NCBI RefSeq assembly: GCF_001298265.1
Contig: NZ_LGSZ01000095.1
Span: 62,001-126,000 of the forward strand
Direction: 5' to 3'
Origin: Allobosea vaviloviae
GTDB lineage: Bacteria > Pseudomonadota > Alphaproteobacteria > Rhizobiales > Beijerinckiaceae
DNA: 64,000 nt
A model generated the notes under the pieces. It made no database searches and was not told where the DNA came from. It saw only the letters and a program-made list of their open reading frames with translations. The position numbers were made by a program, and so were the translations under genes. Below are positions 34,121 through 43,029 of this stretch, piece after piece; within the stretch, counting starts at the first letter, position 1, and each line of letters starts with the position of its first letter.

Positions 34121-34909
34121 TCAGCCTTTCCGTGGGAGCGGCACCAGGGCGCTGGTCTTCTCCTGATAGGCGCAATAGGCCGCGCCGTGCTTGGCGAGCA
34201 TATGCTCCTCCAGGGGCGGAATGCCGGAGATGCGGACGAGCAGGAACGTGATGGCCGCAGGCGCGAGCAGTGCGATCCATCCGAGCGGATAGGCGGCGGC
34301 GATCACGGCGTAAGCGCACCACAGCACGCATTCGAAGAAATAGTTGGGGTGGCGCGACCAGGCCCACAGGCCGCGATCGCAGATGCCGCCCTGACCAGAC
34401 CGCGAAAAGGCGCGCAGCTGTCTATCGGCGACGGCGCCGCCGGCGATGCCGACCGCAAAGACGAGCGTGCCGGCAAGATCGCGCCAGCCAAGCGTCGGAG
34501 CCGGCTGATGGGCCGCAAGCACGATCCCGAGCGCGAGCGGAATGCTGGCCAGCGCCTGTATCTGCAGCATACGCGCCATCTGCGCATCGGCGCGCTCGCC
34601 CCAATCGCGCCTCAGCTTGGCATAGCGCGGATCCTCGGCGATCCCGCGCGTCCGCCGGGCAATATGCAGCCCCAGCCGCAGCGCCCAGGCCAGTGCCAGA
34701 GCCGCCACGAGAAGCCGGCGCGCCAGCGGAGCATCGCCGAATGGCAGAAGCGCGCCGAGTACGCCGGTTGCGCCGAGGCCGAAGGTCCAGACGACGTCGA
34801 TCCAGCCGGAATTGCCGGTGCGGCGCTCGACCACCGTCGCCAGAGCCATGGCAGCGGCCATCGCGCAGGCTGTGAAAACCAGAGCCGTAGCGAAGGAAGC
34901 CGCGGTCAC
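34121..34909 (-). CDS. DUF1295 / steroid 5-alpha-reductase-like membrane protein
   Basis: 262 residues with about six or seven membrane helices. The conserved C-terminal reductase-type signature GLWAWSRHPNYFFE (about 183-196) and the EEHMLAKHG-AYCAYQEKTSALVP end are clear. Related proteins reduce C=C bonds with NAD(P)H; here a membrane acyl chain is a likely substrate. ATG overlaps the chrR stop (ATGA), so it is part of the sigma-factor operon. Confidence 0.88.
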   Translation of the reverse strand: MTAASFATALVFTACAMAAAMALATVVERRTGNSGWIDVVWTFGLGATGVLGALLPFGDAPLARRLLVAALALAWALRLGLHIARRTRGIAEDPRYAKLRRDWGERADAQMARMLQIQALASIPLALGIVLAAHQPAPTLGWRDLAGTLVFAVGIAGGAVADRQLRAFSRSGQGGICDRGLWAWSRHPNYFFECVLWCAYAVIAAAYPLGWIALLAPAAITFLLVRISGIPPLEEHMLAKHGAAYCAYQEKTSALVPLPRKG

Positions 34910-35532
34910 AGCCGCACCAGGGGCTGAAGCAGGCGCCCGAGCCAGCCCTGGAACAGCACATCGCCCGTCACCGCCGCGATGCAGGTACAGCCCTCGACGG
35001 GATCGACGCGCGGCGTATGTTCGTGCTCGGAATCGGCCTCGTCGAAATCTCCCGCGGCGTAGCGGCCGTACTGGTGCTCATAGGCACCCGACAGGATGGT
35101 AGTCCATTCGAGACCGCTATGCTTGTGGTGCGGCAAGGCCACGCCGGCACCCGCACGCAGCATGAAGACGCGGGCCTCTGCGCCGGCCACATCGACCTTG
35201 CGCATCGCGATCCCGATGCCGATCGGTCGCCACGGACCGAGCGTGTAGGGCTGAAGCACACGCGGCAATCCTGTTTCCGGGCTGTGCCCGGGCTCGACCA
35301 TGACCGCGGCATCGCGTTCGCGCGCCAAGACATCGGTCGCTCGGATCGACATCGCGACGGGTTCGGCCCCGTCGAGCAGGGCGCCCTGGACCGATTGGAA
35401 ACTGCGCATGCGCCGCCGGCTGGACGCATCGCGCTCCAGATGCGTGGCCACGACCAGGGCCAAGCCTTCATCCAGCCGGCCCGTCGCGAAGGCGGCGAGC
35501 GTTTCATCCGAGGGCCGATGTGCGGCGCTCAT
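34906..35532 (-). CDS. chrR: ChrR-family anti-sigma factor with altered zinc site
   Basis: 208 residues: N-terminal anti-sigma domain (about 1-80) and C-terminal cupin (about 95-195). In Rhodobacter ChrR the anti-sigma domain binds zinc through H6, H31, C35 and C38. Here H5 and H31 remain but the two cysteines are D35 and S38, within HLERDASS. The cupin metal site HHKHSGLE (H136, H138, E142) with EHEH (170-172) and the CTC pair (C182, C184) is kept. It should hold the sigma factor at 35529 inactive until singlet oxygen or peroxides act on it. Its ATG overlaps the rpoE stop (ATGA). Confidence 0.9.
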   Translation of the reverse strand: MSAAHRPSDETLAAFATGRLDEGLALVVATHLERDASSRRRMRSFQSVQGALLDGAEPVAMSIRATDVLARERDAAVMVEPGHSPETGLPRVLQPYTLGPWRPIGIGIAMRKVDVAGAEARVFMLRAGAGVALPHHKHSGLEWTTILSGAYEHQYGRYAAGDFDEADSEHEHTPRVDPVEGCTCIAAVTGDVLFQGWLGRLLQPLVRL

Positions 35533-36116
35533 CGCAGATCCTCCAATCGTCCGCGCAGATGCGACATGGCCAGCCGCAGACGGGATTTGACGGTGCCGAG
35601 AGGGATTGCCAGTTGTTTCGCCACGTCCTGATGACTCAGCCCTTCGAGAAACGCCAATTCGACGGCCCGATACTGATCGGGCGACAATTCCGTCATCGCT
35701 GCGCGGATGCGCAGATCCCGCTCGGCTCCCCAGACCGCCATATCGGGCTGTTCAGGCCCATCCTCATCGATGATCTCGTAGACCTGAGACAGGCGCGAGC
35801 GCGTCTCCCGCCGCGCGATGTCGATGCGCAGATTGCGTGCGATCGTTGAGATCCAGGTGCCGGCGCTGGCCTTGCTCGGGTCGAACAGGGCAGCCTTGCG
35901 CCAGACCGTCAGCAACGTCTCCTGCGCAACCTCCTCGGCCAGTTCCGCAGGCGTTCCAGCCTTCATCAGAAGCCCCTTCACGCGCGGCGCGAAGTGGTCG
36001 AACAGCTTGGCGAACGCGTTGCGATCACCCGAGCGCGCGATGGCGACGATTAAAGCGTTGTGGTCGAACAACGGGACCAACCGACCTCTCCGCGCCACGG
36101 GTCCCGCTTGGCACAT
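35529..36116 (-). CDS. rpoE: ECF sigma factor RpoE (ChrR-controlled)
   Basis: 195 residues from ATG 36116. Region 2 spans about 15-90 (AFAKLFDHFAPRVKGLLMK, then TLLTVWRKAALFDP and TWISTIARN); region 4 covers about 130-190 (YRAVELAFLEGLSHQDVAKQL, then GTVKSRLR). With its ChrR partner it belongs to the ECF11-type factors that drive the singlet-oxygen response. ATG 36149 is also open, but an RpoE-type promoter at 36154-36183 would put transcription start near 36147, so 36116 is more likely. Confidence 0.92.
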   Translation of the reverse strand: MCQAGPVARRGRLVPLFDHNALIVAIARSGDRNAFAKLFDHFAPRVKGLLMKAGTPAELAEEVAQETLLTVWRKAALFDPSKASAGTWISTIARNLRIDIARRETRSRLSQVYEIIDEDGPEQPDMAVWGAERDLRIRAAMTELSPDQYRAVELAFLEGLSHQDVAKQLAIPLGTVKSRLRLAMSHLRGRLEDLR

Positions 36117-36153
36117 CTCATCGATCGTCCGGGCCGTTGCAGCATACATACCC

Positions 36154-36183
36154 CATCTACGGCGGCTGCCAGCATGCGGATCA
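36154..36183 (-). promoter_or_regulatory. RpoE-type autoregulatory promoter
   Basis: On the reverse strand TGATCC (36183-36178), an 18-base spacer, then TAGATG (36159-36154). The -35 and spacing match the RpoE consensus known from Rhodobacter (TGATCC, 18 bases, TA-rich -10); the -10 is only a partial match. It lies just upstream of rpoE and points towards it, as expected for autoregulation. Confidence 0.6.
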
Positions 36184-36382
36184 CTCGGCCGATGTCCTGT
36201 TCGTGGCGCCGCAGCTTGCGGGGATAGCCCTGTGTCCTGAATGCTTTTGGCGTGGCCGCGATCGTCATCGAACCATTTCAGTTGTGATGAAGGCACCGAC
36301 GACGATGAGGAGGTTTCGACGTCCCGCCATCACAACCTACGTTTCCTGATCGCTCGGATACGTTTGACGACCGGCTCCGGTT

Positions 36383-36958
36383 TCACCGTGACGGCGATTT
36401 ATCCTCGAGGATGTTGGCGAACAGCAACGCCACAAGGCCGGTCAGGGAGGCCGCGCTGATGAAATTCAGGCGCTGCAAAGCGGCGTATTCGTTGGCCGCA
36501 TAAAGATGTCCGGGCGTGCCGATGATGCCGTCAGGAGCAAGATACACGACAGCCGCGAGCGCCGCGAAAGCGAAGCCGAGCCAGCGCTCGCTGCGCCTGA
36601 ACAGCAGAAGTGCCAGGACGAGGCAGGGGATCAGGAAGACGTCCACTCCCGAGCTGCGACCCAGTGCGATCGCGCAGACCAGTGTGTTTCCGATGCCTGC
36701 GAACAGCAGCGTCGCCCGGCCGAGTAAGGTGCTGCGGCGCATGAGCCAGGGCACCGCCAGGAAGAACGGCGTGGACAGGAAGCTCACATAGGTCGGCCAG
36801 ATCGTCGGCGACACGGCCCAATAGACATAGAGCGGATAGAAGGGCTGGTTCGAGGCAACGACCAGGGCGACCGTGTTGGCCAGCGCCGCGCGCGGATCGG
36901 AATGCGCGAGACAGTCGCGCAGACGCGCCAGAACGCGACGAAGATCGTTTGCGGGCAT
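36383..36958 (-). CDS. membrane protein of unknown function
   Basis: 191 residues with about five membrane helices (first near 30-50, last near 168-185) and a short cytoplasmic N-terminus. No catalytic motif is visible. It resembles the membrane modules that are fused to signalling domains in other proteins, but no such domain follows here. It sits between the rpoE operon and the divergent FAD oxidoreductase operon, so oxidative-stress control is possible. Confidence 0.65.
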   Translation of the reverse strand: MPANDLRRVLARLRDCLAHSDPRAALANTVALVVASNQPFYPLYVYWAVSPTIWPTYVSFLSTPFFLAVPWLMRRSTLLGRATLLFAGIGNTLVCAIALGRSSGVDVFLIPCLVLALLLFRRSERWLGFAFAALAAVVYLAPDGIIGTPGHLYAANEYAALQRLNFISAASLTGLVALLFANILEDKSPSR

Positions 36959-37105
36959 GGCGCGCTCTCCGGGCAGCGTGGGCGCTGCATCGCTCTTCTA
37001 CGTCGGTCGCGCCCGTCCGGCTCACCGAAGCGTCGAGGTCGCGCAGCGGCAAATCCAGAGGCATGCCTGCCGCGTATACAGATCGTTACAGACGGAGCGA
37101 GGCCC

Positions 37106-38446
37106 ATGCTGCAGCGATCGGAAAGACGGATGAGGATTGCCGTCATCGGGGGCGGGATCTCCGGACTTTCGGCTGCGTGGCTGCTCGGCAAGGCGCATGA
37201 CGTCGTCCTGTTCGAGGCGGCGTCCAGGCTCGGAGGTCACGCCCATACGGTCGTGATGCCCGATGCGAAGGGGCGCGACACCGCGATCGACACGGGCTTC
37301 ATCGTCTACAACGAGGCGACCTATCCGAATTTCGTCGCGCTGCTGGAGCATCTCGGCGTGGCGACGGAAGCGACAGAGATGTCCTTCGCAGCCTCCCTGG
37401 ATGGCGGGCGTCTGGAGTATAGCGGCACCAGCCTGAGCGGTCTGTTCGCCCAACGCAGCAACCTTTTGAGCCCGCGCTTCTGGTCGATGCTGCGCGATAT
37501 CCGCCGCTTCTATGCCGAGGCGACGCGCGATGCCCAGTCGCACACCCAGAGCGCCGCATCGCTCGGAGACTATCTCGATGCCGGGCGCTACGGCGCAGCC
37601 TTTCGCGAGGATCACCTGCTGCCGATGGCCGCCGCGATCTGGTCGGCGCCATGCGCGGAGATCCTGTCCTATCCGGCCGCTGCCTTCCTGCGCTTCCATC
37701 ACAATCACGGGCTGCTACGTATGACGGATCGGCCCGTTTGGCGCACGATTTCCGGCGCCAGCGCAGGCTATGTCGACAAGCTGCGTGGTGCGTTCTCCGG
37801 AGAAGCCCGGCTCGGAACGCCCGTGAGACAGGTCAGACGCTCGCCCAACGAGGTCACGCTGGTCGGTGATGGCTGGAGCGAGCGCTTCGACCAGGTCGTG
37901 TTCGCGTGCCATGCCGATCAGGCGCTCGGCATGCTGGCCGATTCCAGCCCCGCGGAGACGGAATTGCTCGGCGCCTTCCGCTACAGCCGCAACCGTGCGG
38001 TGCTGCATGGCGATGCCGCGTTGATGCCCAAGCGTCGGCGCGCCTGGGCCAGTTGGAACCATCTCGGCCATCGCAACCGGCCGGGCGAGGCCTGCGCGGT
38101 GACCTATTGGATGAACCGGCTGCAGAACCTGCCGGAGGACCGTCCGTTCTTCCTGACCCTCAACCCGCCGGCTTCGCTGCGCCCCGACAGCATCATGCAC
38201 GAGCAGACCTACGAGCACCCGCTGTTCGACGCCGCCGCTCTCGCCGCGCAAACACGCCTGTGGTCGCTTCAGGGCATGCGGCGGAGCTGGTTTTGCGGGG
38301 CGCACTTCGGCGCGGGCTTCCATGAGGACGGGCTTCAGGCCGGGTTGGCTGTCGCCGAGGCGCTGGGTGGCGTGCGCCGCCCATGGCGTGTCGCCGACGA
38401 ATCAGGCCGCATTCCGCTCGCAGCCATGGCGGAGGAGGCGGCATGA
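37106..38446 (+). CDS. FAD-dependent amine-oxidase-like oxidoreductase
   Basis: 446 residues from ATG 37106 (GGAG 7 bases upstream); an ATG at 37130 is the alternative. The Rossmann FAD motif is VIGGGISGLSAAWLL, followed by E at the end of strand 2 (LFEAASRLGGHA), then DTGFIVYNEATYPNF and the C-terminal FCGAHFGAGFHEDGL that closes the FAD site. The family occurs beside DUF1365 and CFA synthase genes in many bacteria and in the RpoE regulon of Rhodobacter. Relatives take part in making methylated, dienoic or furan fatty acids. So desaturation of a lipid acyl chain is the best guess. Confidence 0.87.
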   Translation: MLQRSERRMRIAVIGGGISGLSAAWLLGKAHDVVLFEAASRLGGHAHTVVMPDAKGRDTAIDTGFIVYNEATYPNFVALLEHLGVATEATEMSFAASLDGGRLEYSGTSLSGLFAQRSNLLSPRFWSMLRDIRRFYAEATRDAQSHTQSAASLGDYLDAGRYGAAFREDHLLPMAAAIWSAPCAEILSYPAAAFLRFHHNHGLLRMTDRPVWRTISGASAGYVDKLRGAFSGEARLGTPVRQVRRSPNEVTLVGDGWSERFDQVVFACHADQALGMLADSSPAETELLGAFRYSRNRAVLHGDAALMPKRRRAWASWNHLGHRNRPGEACAVTYWMNRLQNLPEDRPFFLTLNPPASLRPDSIMHEQTYEHPLFDAAALAAQTRLWSLQGMRRSWFCGAHFGAGFHEDGLQAGLAVAEALGGVRRPWRVADESGRIPLAAMAEEAA

Positions 38447-39264
38447 CCGTGAACCCGGTCATGAGCCTGAACTCGGCGCTCTATGTCGGCCGCGTCCGGC
38501 ATCATCGCTTCCGGCCAAAGCAGCACGCCCTGTCTTACGCCGTGTTCTGGACCCTGCTCGATCTCGACGAGATCGACGGGCTGGCGGCGCGTCTGCGTCT
38601 GTTCTCGCGCAACCGTTTCAATCTCTATTCCTTCCGGGATGCCGATTACGGCGACCGGAGCGGGCGGTCGCTGCGAGCCCAAGCCGAGGAAGCGCTGGCA
38701 AGCGCGGGGATCGCCTGGGATGGCGGGCCGATCCGGCTGCTGACGATGCCGCGCATCCTTGGCTATGCCTTCAATCCGATCAGCACCTATTTCTGCTACG
38801 GCCGCGACGGGAGCCTCCGCGCCACGATCTACGAGGTGCACAACACCTTCGGCGAGATCCACAGCTATGTCGCGCCCACAGATTCGGACGCGGCGCCCCT
38901 GCGCCAGTCGGCTCGCAAGGTCTTTCACGTCTCCCCCTTCATGGGGCTGGCGATGCGCTACGCGTTTCAGGTCGAGCCGCCGGGCGCGCGCGTCTCTCTC
39001 GCCATCGACGGTCACGATGATGACGGCCGGCTGATCGCCACCTCGTTGTCAGGCACACGACGAGACTTCAGCGACGCGACGCTGCTGCGTCTGCTGGCCA
39101 GCCACCCGTTGCTGACGCTGAAGGTCACCGCCGCCATCCACTGGCACGCGCTGCGCCTGCTCGCCAAGCGCATCCGCTGGCAGCCGCATCCGGCGCCGCC
39201 CGACACGCCGGTCAGCCTCGGCACGGCACTACCGCATCATTCGAGAGGAACGGCCCGATCATGA
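38443..39264 (+). CDS. DUF1365 family protein
   Basis: 273 residues of DUF1365. Recognisable segments: SALYVGRVRHHRFRP at the start, LTMPRILGYAFNPISTYFCY (about 100-119), EVHNTFGEIHSY and KVFHVSPFM. Function is unknown but the gene nearly always lies between an FAD oxidoreductase and a CFA-type methyltransferase, as here. Both ends overlap its neighbours by ATGA, so the three are made together. A role in lipid acyl-chain modification is inferred. Confidence 0.9.
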   Translation: MTVNPVMSLNSALYVGRVRHHRFRPKQHALSYAVFWTLLDLDEIDGLAARLRLFSRNRFNLYSFRDADYGDRSGRSLRAQAEEALASAGIAWDGGPIRLLTMPRILGYAFNPISTYFCYGRDGSLRATIYEVHNTFGEIHSYVAPTDSDAAPLRQSARKVFHVSPFMGLAMRYAFQVEPPGARVSLAIDGHDDDGRLIATSLSGTRRDFSDATLLRLLASHPLLTLKVTAAIHWHALRLLAKRIRWQPHPAPPDTPVSLGTALPHHSRGTARS

Positions 39265-40496
39265 GCTTGCCCGACACCGAGCGAGGGCATCGCGCCACCG
39301 ACGATACCCTTGCTCTCCCCACCGGTTTTGGCCCCGCCCGCTGGTTCCTGCGCCGCTTGCTGTCTCGCATCGAGATCGGCAGCCTCACGGTGGTGACGCC
39401 GGAAGGCGAGCGCCTCCGCAGTGCGCAAAGCGAAGCCGGACCAAGCGCCACCATCGTCCTGAAACGCTGGCGGGCGATCAGGCGGCTGCTGCTCGACGGC
39501 GATATCGGATTGGCCGAATCCTATCGCGACGGCGATCTCGAAACGCCCGACCTCACGGCGTTGATCGAGCTCGGCGCGCGAAACGATGCGACGCTTCGCA
39601 AGCTGGTCTCGGGCACGCTCCTCACGCGCGTGGTGAACAGGCTTCGCCACCATTTCAACGCCAATACGCGGGCCGGAAGCAGCCGCAACATCATGGCGCA
39701 TTACGATCTCGGCAATGCCTTCTACGGGCAGTGGCTCGACAACAGCATGACCTATTCGTCGGCGCTCTATGGTCACTCCGCCGAGCCGCTCGAATCCGCT
39801 CAGCAGCGCAAGCTCGACAAGATCGTCGAGATGCTGGCGCTGAAGGGCGGGGAGCATGTGCTGGAAATCGGATGCGGCTGGGGCGCGCTGGCCGAACGAC
39901 TGGCGCGCGAAGGGTGCCAGGTCACCGCGATCACCCTGTCGCCCTCCCAACTGGCCTTTGCGCAGGAGCGGATTTCCGCGGCCGGTCTGAGCGATCGCGT
40001 CACCCTGCGCCTGCAGGACTACCGCGACTTGACCGGGCAGTTCGACCGAATCGTCTCTATCGAGATGGTCGAAGCGGTCGGCAAGGCCTATTGGCCCAGC
40101 TATTTCGCCAAATTGAGTGAATCCTTGCGGCCGGGCGGCTGCGCCGTTCTGCAGGCGATCACCATCAGCGAGCAGGTGTTCGAGTCCTATGTCGCGGGAG
40201 CGGACTTTATTCAGCGCTTCATCTTCCCCGGCGGGTGTCTGCCCTCCCATTCCGCCTTGGCGTCAGCGGCGGGCCAAGCCGACCTCGCCATCACGGACGG
40301 GCTGCAGTTCGGCGCCAGCTACGCGCAGACCTTGAAGGACTGGCGTCACCGCTTCCAGACGCACTGGGCCCGGATCGTGCCGCTTGGCTTCGACGAGCAG
40401 TTTCGCCGGCTATGGGAATATTACCTCTGCTATTGCGAGGCGGGCTTCCGCGCGGGGACGACGGATGTCCGCCTGTTGAAACTGGTCGGACGATGA
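39261..40496 (+). CDS. cfa: cyclopropane-fatty-acyl-phospholipid synthase family protein
   Basis: 411 residues: N-terminal lipid-binding region (about 35-115), linker, then SAM-dependent methyltransferase with MAHYDLGNAFY (about 145-155), LEIGCGWGALAERL, and the active-site glutamate region IEMVEAVGKAYWP. C-terminal FIQRFIFPGG and YLCYCEAGFRAG are CFA-synthase hallmarks. It transfers a methylene from SAM to cis-double bonds of phospholipid acyl chains; methyl transfer to give branched or furan-type products is possible. Last gene of a three-gene coupled operon. Confidence 0.92.
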   Translation: MSLPDTERGHRATDDTLALPTGFGPARWFLRRLLSRIEIGSLTVVTPEGERLRSAQSEAGPSATIVLKRWRAIRRLLLDGDIGLAESYRDGDLETPDLTALIELGARNDATLRKLVSGTLLTRVVNRLRHHFNANTRAGSSRNIMAHYDLGNAFYGQWLDNSMTYSSALYGHSAEPLESAQQRKLDKIVEMLALKGGEHVLEIGCGWGALAERLAREGCQVTAITLSPSQLAFAQERISAAGLSDRVTLRLQDYRDLTGQFDRIVSIEMVEAVGKAYWPSYFAKLSESLRPGGCAVLQAITISEQVFESYVAGADFIQRFIFPGGCLPSHSALASAAGQADLAITDGLQFGASYAQTLKDWRHRFQTHWARIVPLGFDEQFRRLWEYYLCYCEAGFRAGTTDVRLLKLVGR

Positions 40497-40510
40497 GCTC
40501 ATGACGACGA

Positions 40511-41698
40511 TCAGAGGCCAGCGCCCCGAGCTTCGTCGTCAGTCTGCAAGACGCCCTCGAGCAGGTATCGAACGCCGGCCGGATCGAAGTGGACGCCCGC
40601 CTTGCCGCTGAAATAGGCGGGCACGATCCGCTCGGTCAGCCGCGATCCGAAGCCTTTCCGATCACCGGCCGCGACCGCGGGGCCGCCGCTTTCCCGCCAT
40701 TCGAAACGCAAGGTCCGGTCCGATCCGACCAGCCACTCGATGGCTATGCGCCCATCGGGGACCGACAAGGCGCCGTACTTGATGGCGTTGGTCGCCAGTT
40801 CATGCAGGGCCAGGGAAATCCCCAAGGCCTGCTGCGCCGAGATTTCGGCATGAGGGCCAGTGACCGACACGCGCTCGGATGCATCGACATGCGGCCTGAG
40901 AGCGCTGTCGACGACATGAACGATGTCCGCAGCACTCCAACTGGTCTCGGTCAGCAGGTCCTGGGCGCTCGACAAGGCAGTCAGCCGGCCGGAGATGCGC
41001 TTGGTGGCCGTCTCCATGTCCTGTGAATGCTTCATCGTCTGCGACACGATCGCCTGGACGATCGCGAGCGTGTTCTTCATCCGATGCGCCAGCTCGCGCT
41101 GGAGGATCATCCGCTGGCGATTGCTGTGCCGTTGCTCCTCGAGCATCGTCTCGGCATCAGCCACGGCTTTCGCGAGAGCCTCGCGATCCTTGACCGCCGA
41201 TGTCGCATCGACCGGGGTGTTGATGAGGCCCGCGATGCTTCCGTCGTCGTCCCACAACGGGGTGTAGGCAAACGTCCAGAACGTCTCTTCCTCAAAGCCC
41301 CGCCGCGTCATCGTCAGCGGCATCTCTTCCAGTCGAACGCCGGTTCCAGACAGTGCCGAACGGGTCAGTGGCAGCACATCAGCCCAGACGTCCGGCCAGA
41401 CGGTTGCAAACGGTTGCCCCAGAGCCGTGGCAGCTCGGTTTCCGAGCATCGGGCGGTAGGCCTCGTTGAAGAACATCAGCAGTTCCGGCCCCCAGAAGAA
41501 GCAGATCGGCTGCTTCGATGTGAGCATCATCCGCGTGTAGGACAGCAGGGACTGGGACCAGGTCGAAAGCGCCCCCACGGATGTCGATGCCCAATCGAAA
41601 TGCTGGATCGCCGGTCCCATGCCGTCACTACCCGGGAAAGGTGCCTCGGCTGTCGCGACCAGCCGGGGCAGGTCTTTCCATGCGGCTGAAGCTGGCAA
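40511..41698 (-). CDS. PAS-HWE family sensor histidine kinase, soluble
   Basis: 395 residues, no membrane segment. PAS domain at about 45-170 (WGPELLMFFNEAYRPMLG), a short coiled coil, then an HWE kinase: phospho-His H205 in RELAHRMKN, N-box LHELATNAIKYGALS (about 293-307) and the W-x-E signature EWRESGGP. A TTG at 41698 has AAGAGAG just upstream; ATG 41620 is the fallback. HWE kinases in alphaproteobacteria often feed PhyR or stand-alone receivers. It is divergent from a second HWE kinase gene at 41965. Confidence 0.9.
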   Translation of the reverse strand: MPASAAWKDLPRLVATAEAPFPGSDGMGPAIQHFDWASTSVGALSTWSQSLLSYTRMMLTSKQPICFFWGPELLMFFNEAYRPMLGNRAATALGQPFATVWPDVWADVLPLTRSALSGTGVRLEEMPLTMTRRGFEEETFWTFAYTPLWDDDGSIAGLINTPVDATSAVKDREALAKAVADAETMLEEQRHSNRQRMILQRELAHRMKNTLAIVQAIVSQTMKHSQDMETATKRISGRLTALSSAQDLLTETSWSAADIVHVVDSALRPHVDASERVSVTGPHAEISAQQALGISLALHELATNAIKYGALSVPDGRIAIEWLVGSDRTLRFEWRESGGPAVAAGDRKGFGSRLTERIVPAYFSGKAGVHFDPAGVRYLLEGVLQTDDEARGAGL

Positions 41699-41964
41699 GG
41701 CACTCTCTTTTCAAGGGCTGACCACCGCCACTTCCCGCACGAATCTGCGCAGGTCAATAACATTTGTTGCTGAAAGGGACGGTGTCGCGCCACCGCATGT
41801 GACGCCAGGGTGCCGCGTGGAAAAGGTCTTTTGAGACCCAGACTGGCGAATTTATGCTGCGATCATCGGCTTTTCGCCTTTGCACCATGAAACCAGCGCG
41901 CGTTCCGAACGTTGCATCCGTTCGCTGGTGAGGCGCGTCACATAGCAAATGACATTCTCTGTCG

Positions 41965-43029
41965 ATGCTGAGCCGTGTTAGCGCCGATTCTCGTATGGAT
42001 GATTGGGCGCCCGTGGATTCCAGAAACAAACTCTTCAACGGCAACGCGGATTTGCTTGCTGTCCTGACCGATGCGATGCCTCAGATGGTTTGGTCGACCC
42101 AACCCGATGGCTTCCACGACTATTATAACGCGCGGTGGTACGAGTTTACGGGCGTTCCAGCGGGATCGACCGACGGCGAGGGCTGGAACGGCATGTTCCA
42201 TGCCGATGATCGGGAAGAAGCGTGGGCTCGCTGGCGCCACAGTCTCGAGACGGGCGAGCCCTACGAGGTCGAGTACCGGCTGCGCCACCACACCGGCGTC
42301 TATCGCTGGACGCTGGGGCGAGCCCTGCCGGTGCGCGACAAGGACGGCGTGATCGTGCGCTGGATCGGAACCTGTACGGATATCGACGACGCCAAGCGTG
42401 CCGCCGAGCAAAACGAGTTGCTCAGCCGCGAACTTAGCCATCGTATCAAGAACATCTTTGCCGTGATCGCCGGTCTGATCGGTCTCTCCGTCCGACGGGA
42501 TCCGGCGGCCAAGGACTTCGCGAACGGCCTGCGCGAGCGGATCGCGGCCCTGGGGCGCGCCCATGAATTCGTGCGCCCGCACAGTGAAGATTCCCGCCCC
42601 ACGATCGAACGCACCACGCTTCAGGGCATGCTGCAAGGGCTGTTCCGGCCCTACCCCGCCATGGAAAGCGGCCGGATCGCCATCACCGGCGACGAGATCG
42701 TCATCGACGATCGCGGTGCGACGCCTCTCGCGCTGCTTTTTCATGAACTCGCGACCAACGCGGCAAAGTATGGCGCACTGTCGACACATGAAGGTCAGGT
42801 TGCCATCGACATCACCGTCGTCGATGGCGCCGCGACCGTAAACTGGAAGGAAACGGGAGGGCCTGTGATCGACATGCCCCCCAGCAAGCCCGGCTTCGGC
42901 TCGCGCCTCTCAGAGGTGAGCGTCGAGCGTCAACTGGGCGGCAAGCTGGTTCGGGAGTGGGAAAGCGATGGCCTCAAGGTGACCATCAACGTGGCGCTAG
43001 CCAATCTGGCCCGCGGAGACGTTGCCTGA
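41965..43029 (+). CDS. PAS-HWE/HisKA_2 family sensor histidine kinase, soluble
   Basis: 354 residues: one PAS domain (about 30-145, with WYEFTG and VYRWTLGRALPVRD), phospho-His H159 in RELSHRIKN, N-box FHELATNAAKYGALS (about 256-270) and NWKETGGP. It lacks membrane segments. Its last 33 bases overlap the 3' end of the convergent response-regulator gene. Start ATG 41965 is used; ATG 41995 is also possible. Likely partner of the receiver at 42997. Confidence 0.9.
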   Translation: MLSRVSADSRMDDWAPVDSRNKLFNGNADLLAVLTDAMPQMVWSTQPDGFHDYYNARWYEFTGVPAGSTDGEGWNGMFHADDREEAWARWRHSLETGEPYEVEYRLRHHTGVYRWTLGRALPVRDKDGVIVRWIGTCTDIDDAKRAAEQNELLSRELSHRIKNIFAVIAGLIGLSVRRDPAAKDFANGLRERIAALGRAHEFVRPHSEDSRPTIERTTLQGMLQGLFRPYPAMESGRIAITGDEIVIDDRGATPLALLFHELATNAAKYGALSTHEGQVAIDITVVDGAATVNWKETGGPVIDMPPSKPGFGSRLSEVSVERQLGGKLVREWESDGLKVTINVALANLARGDVA

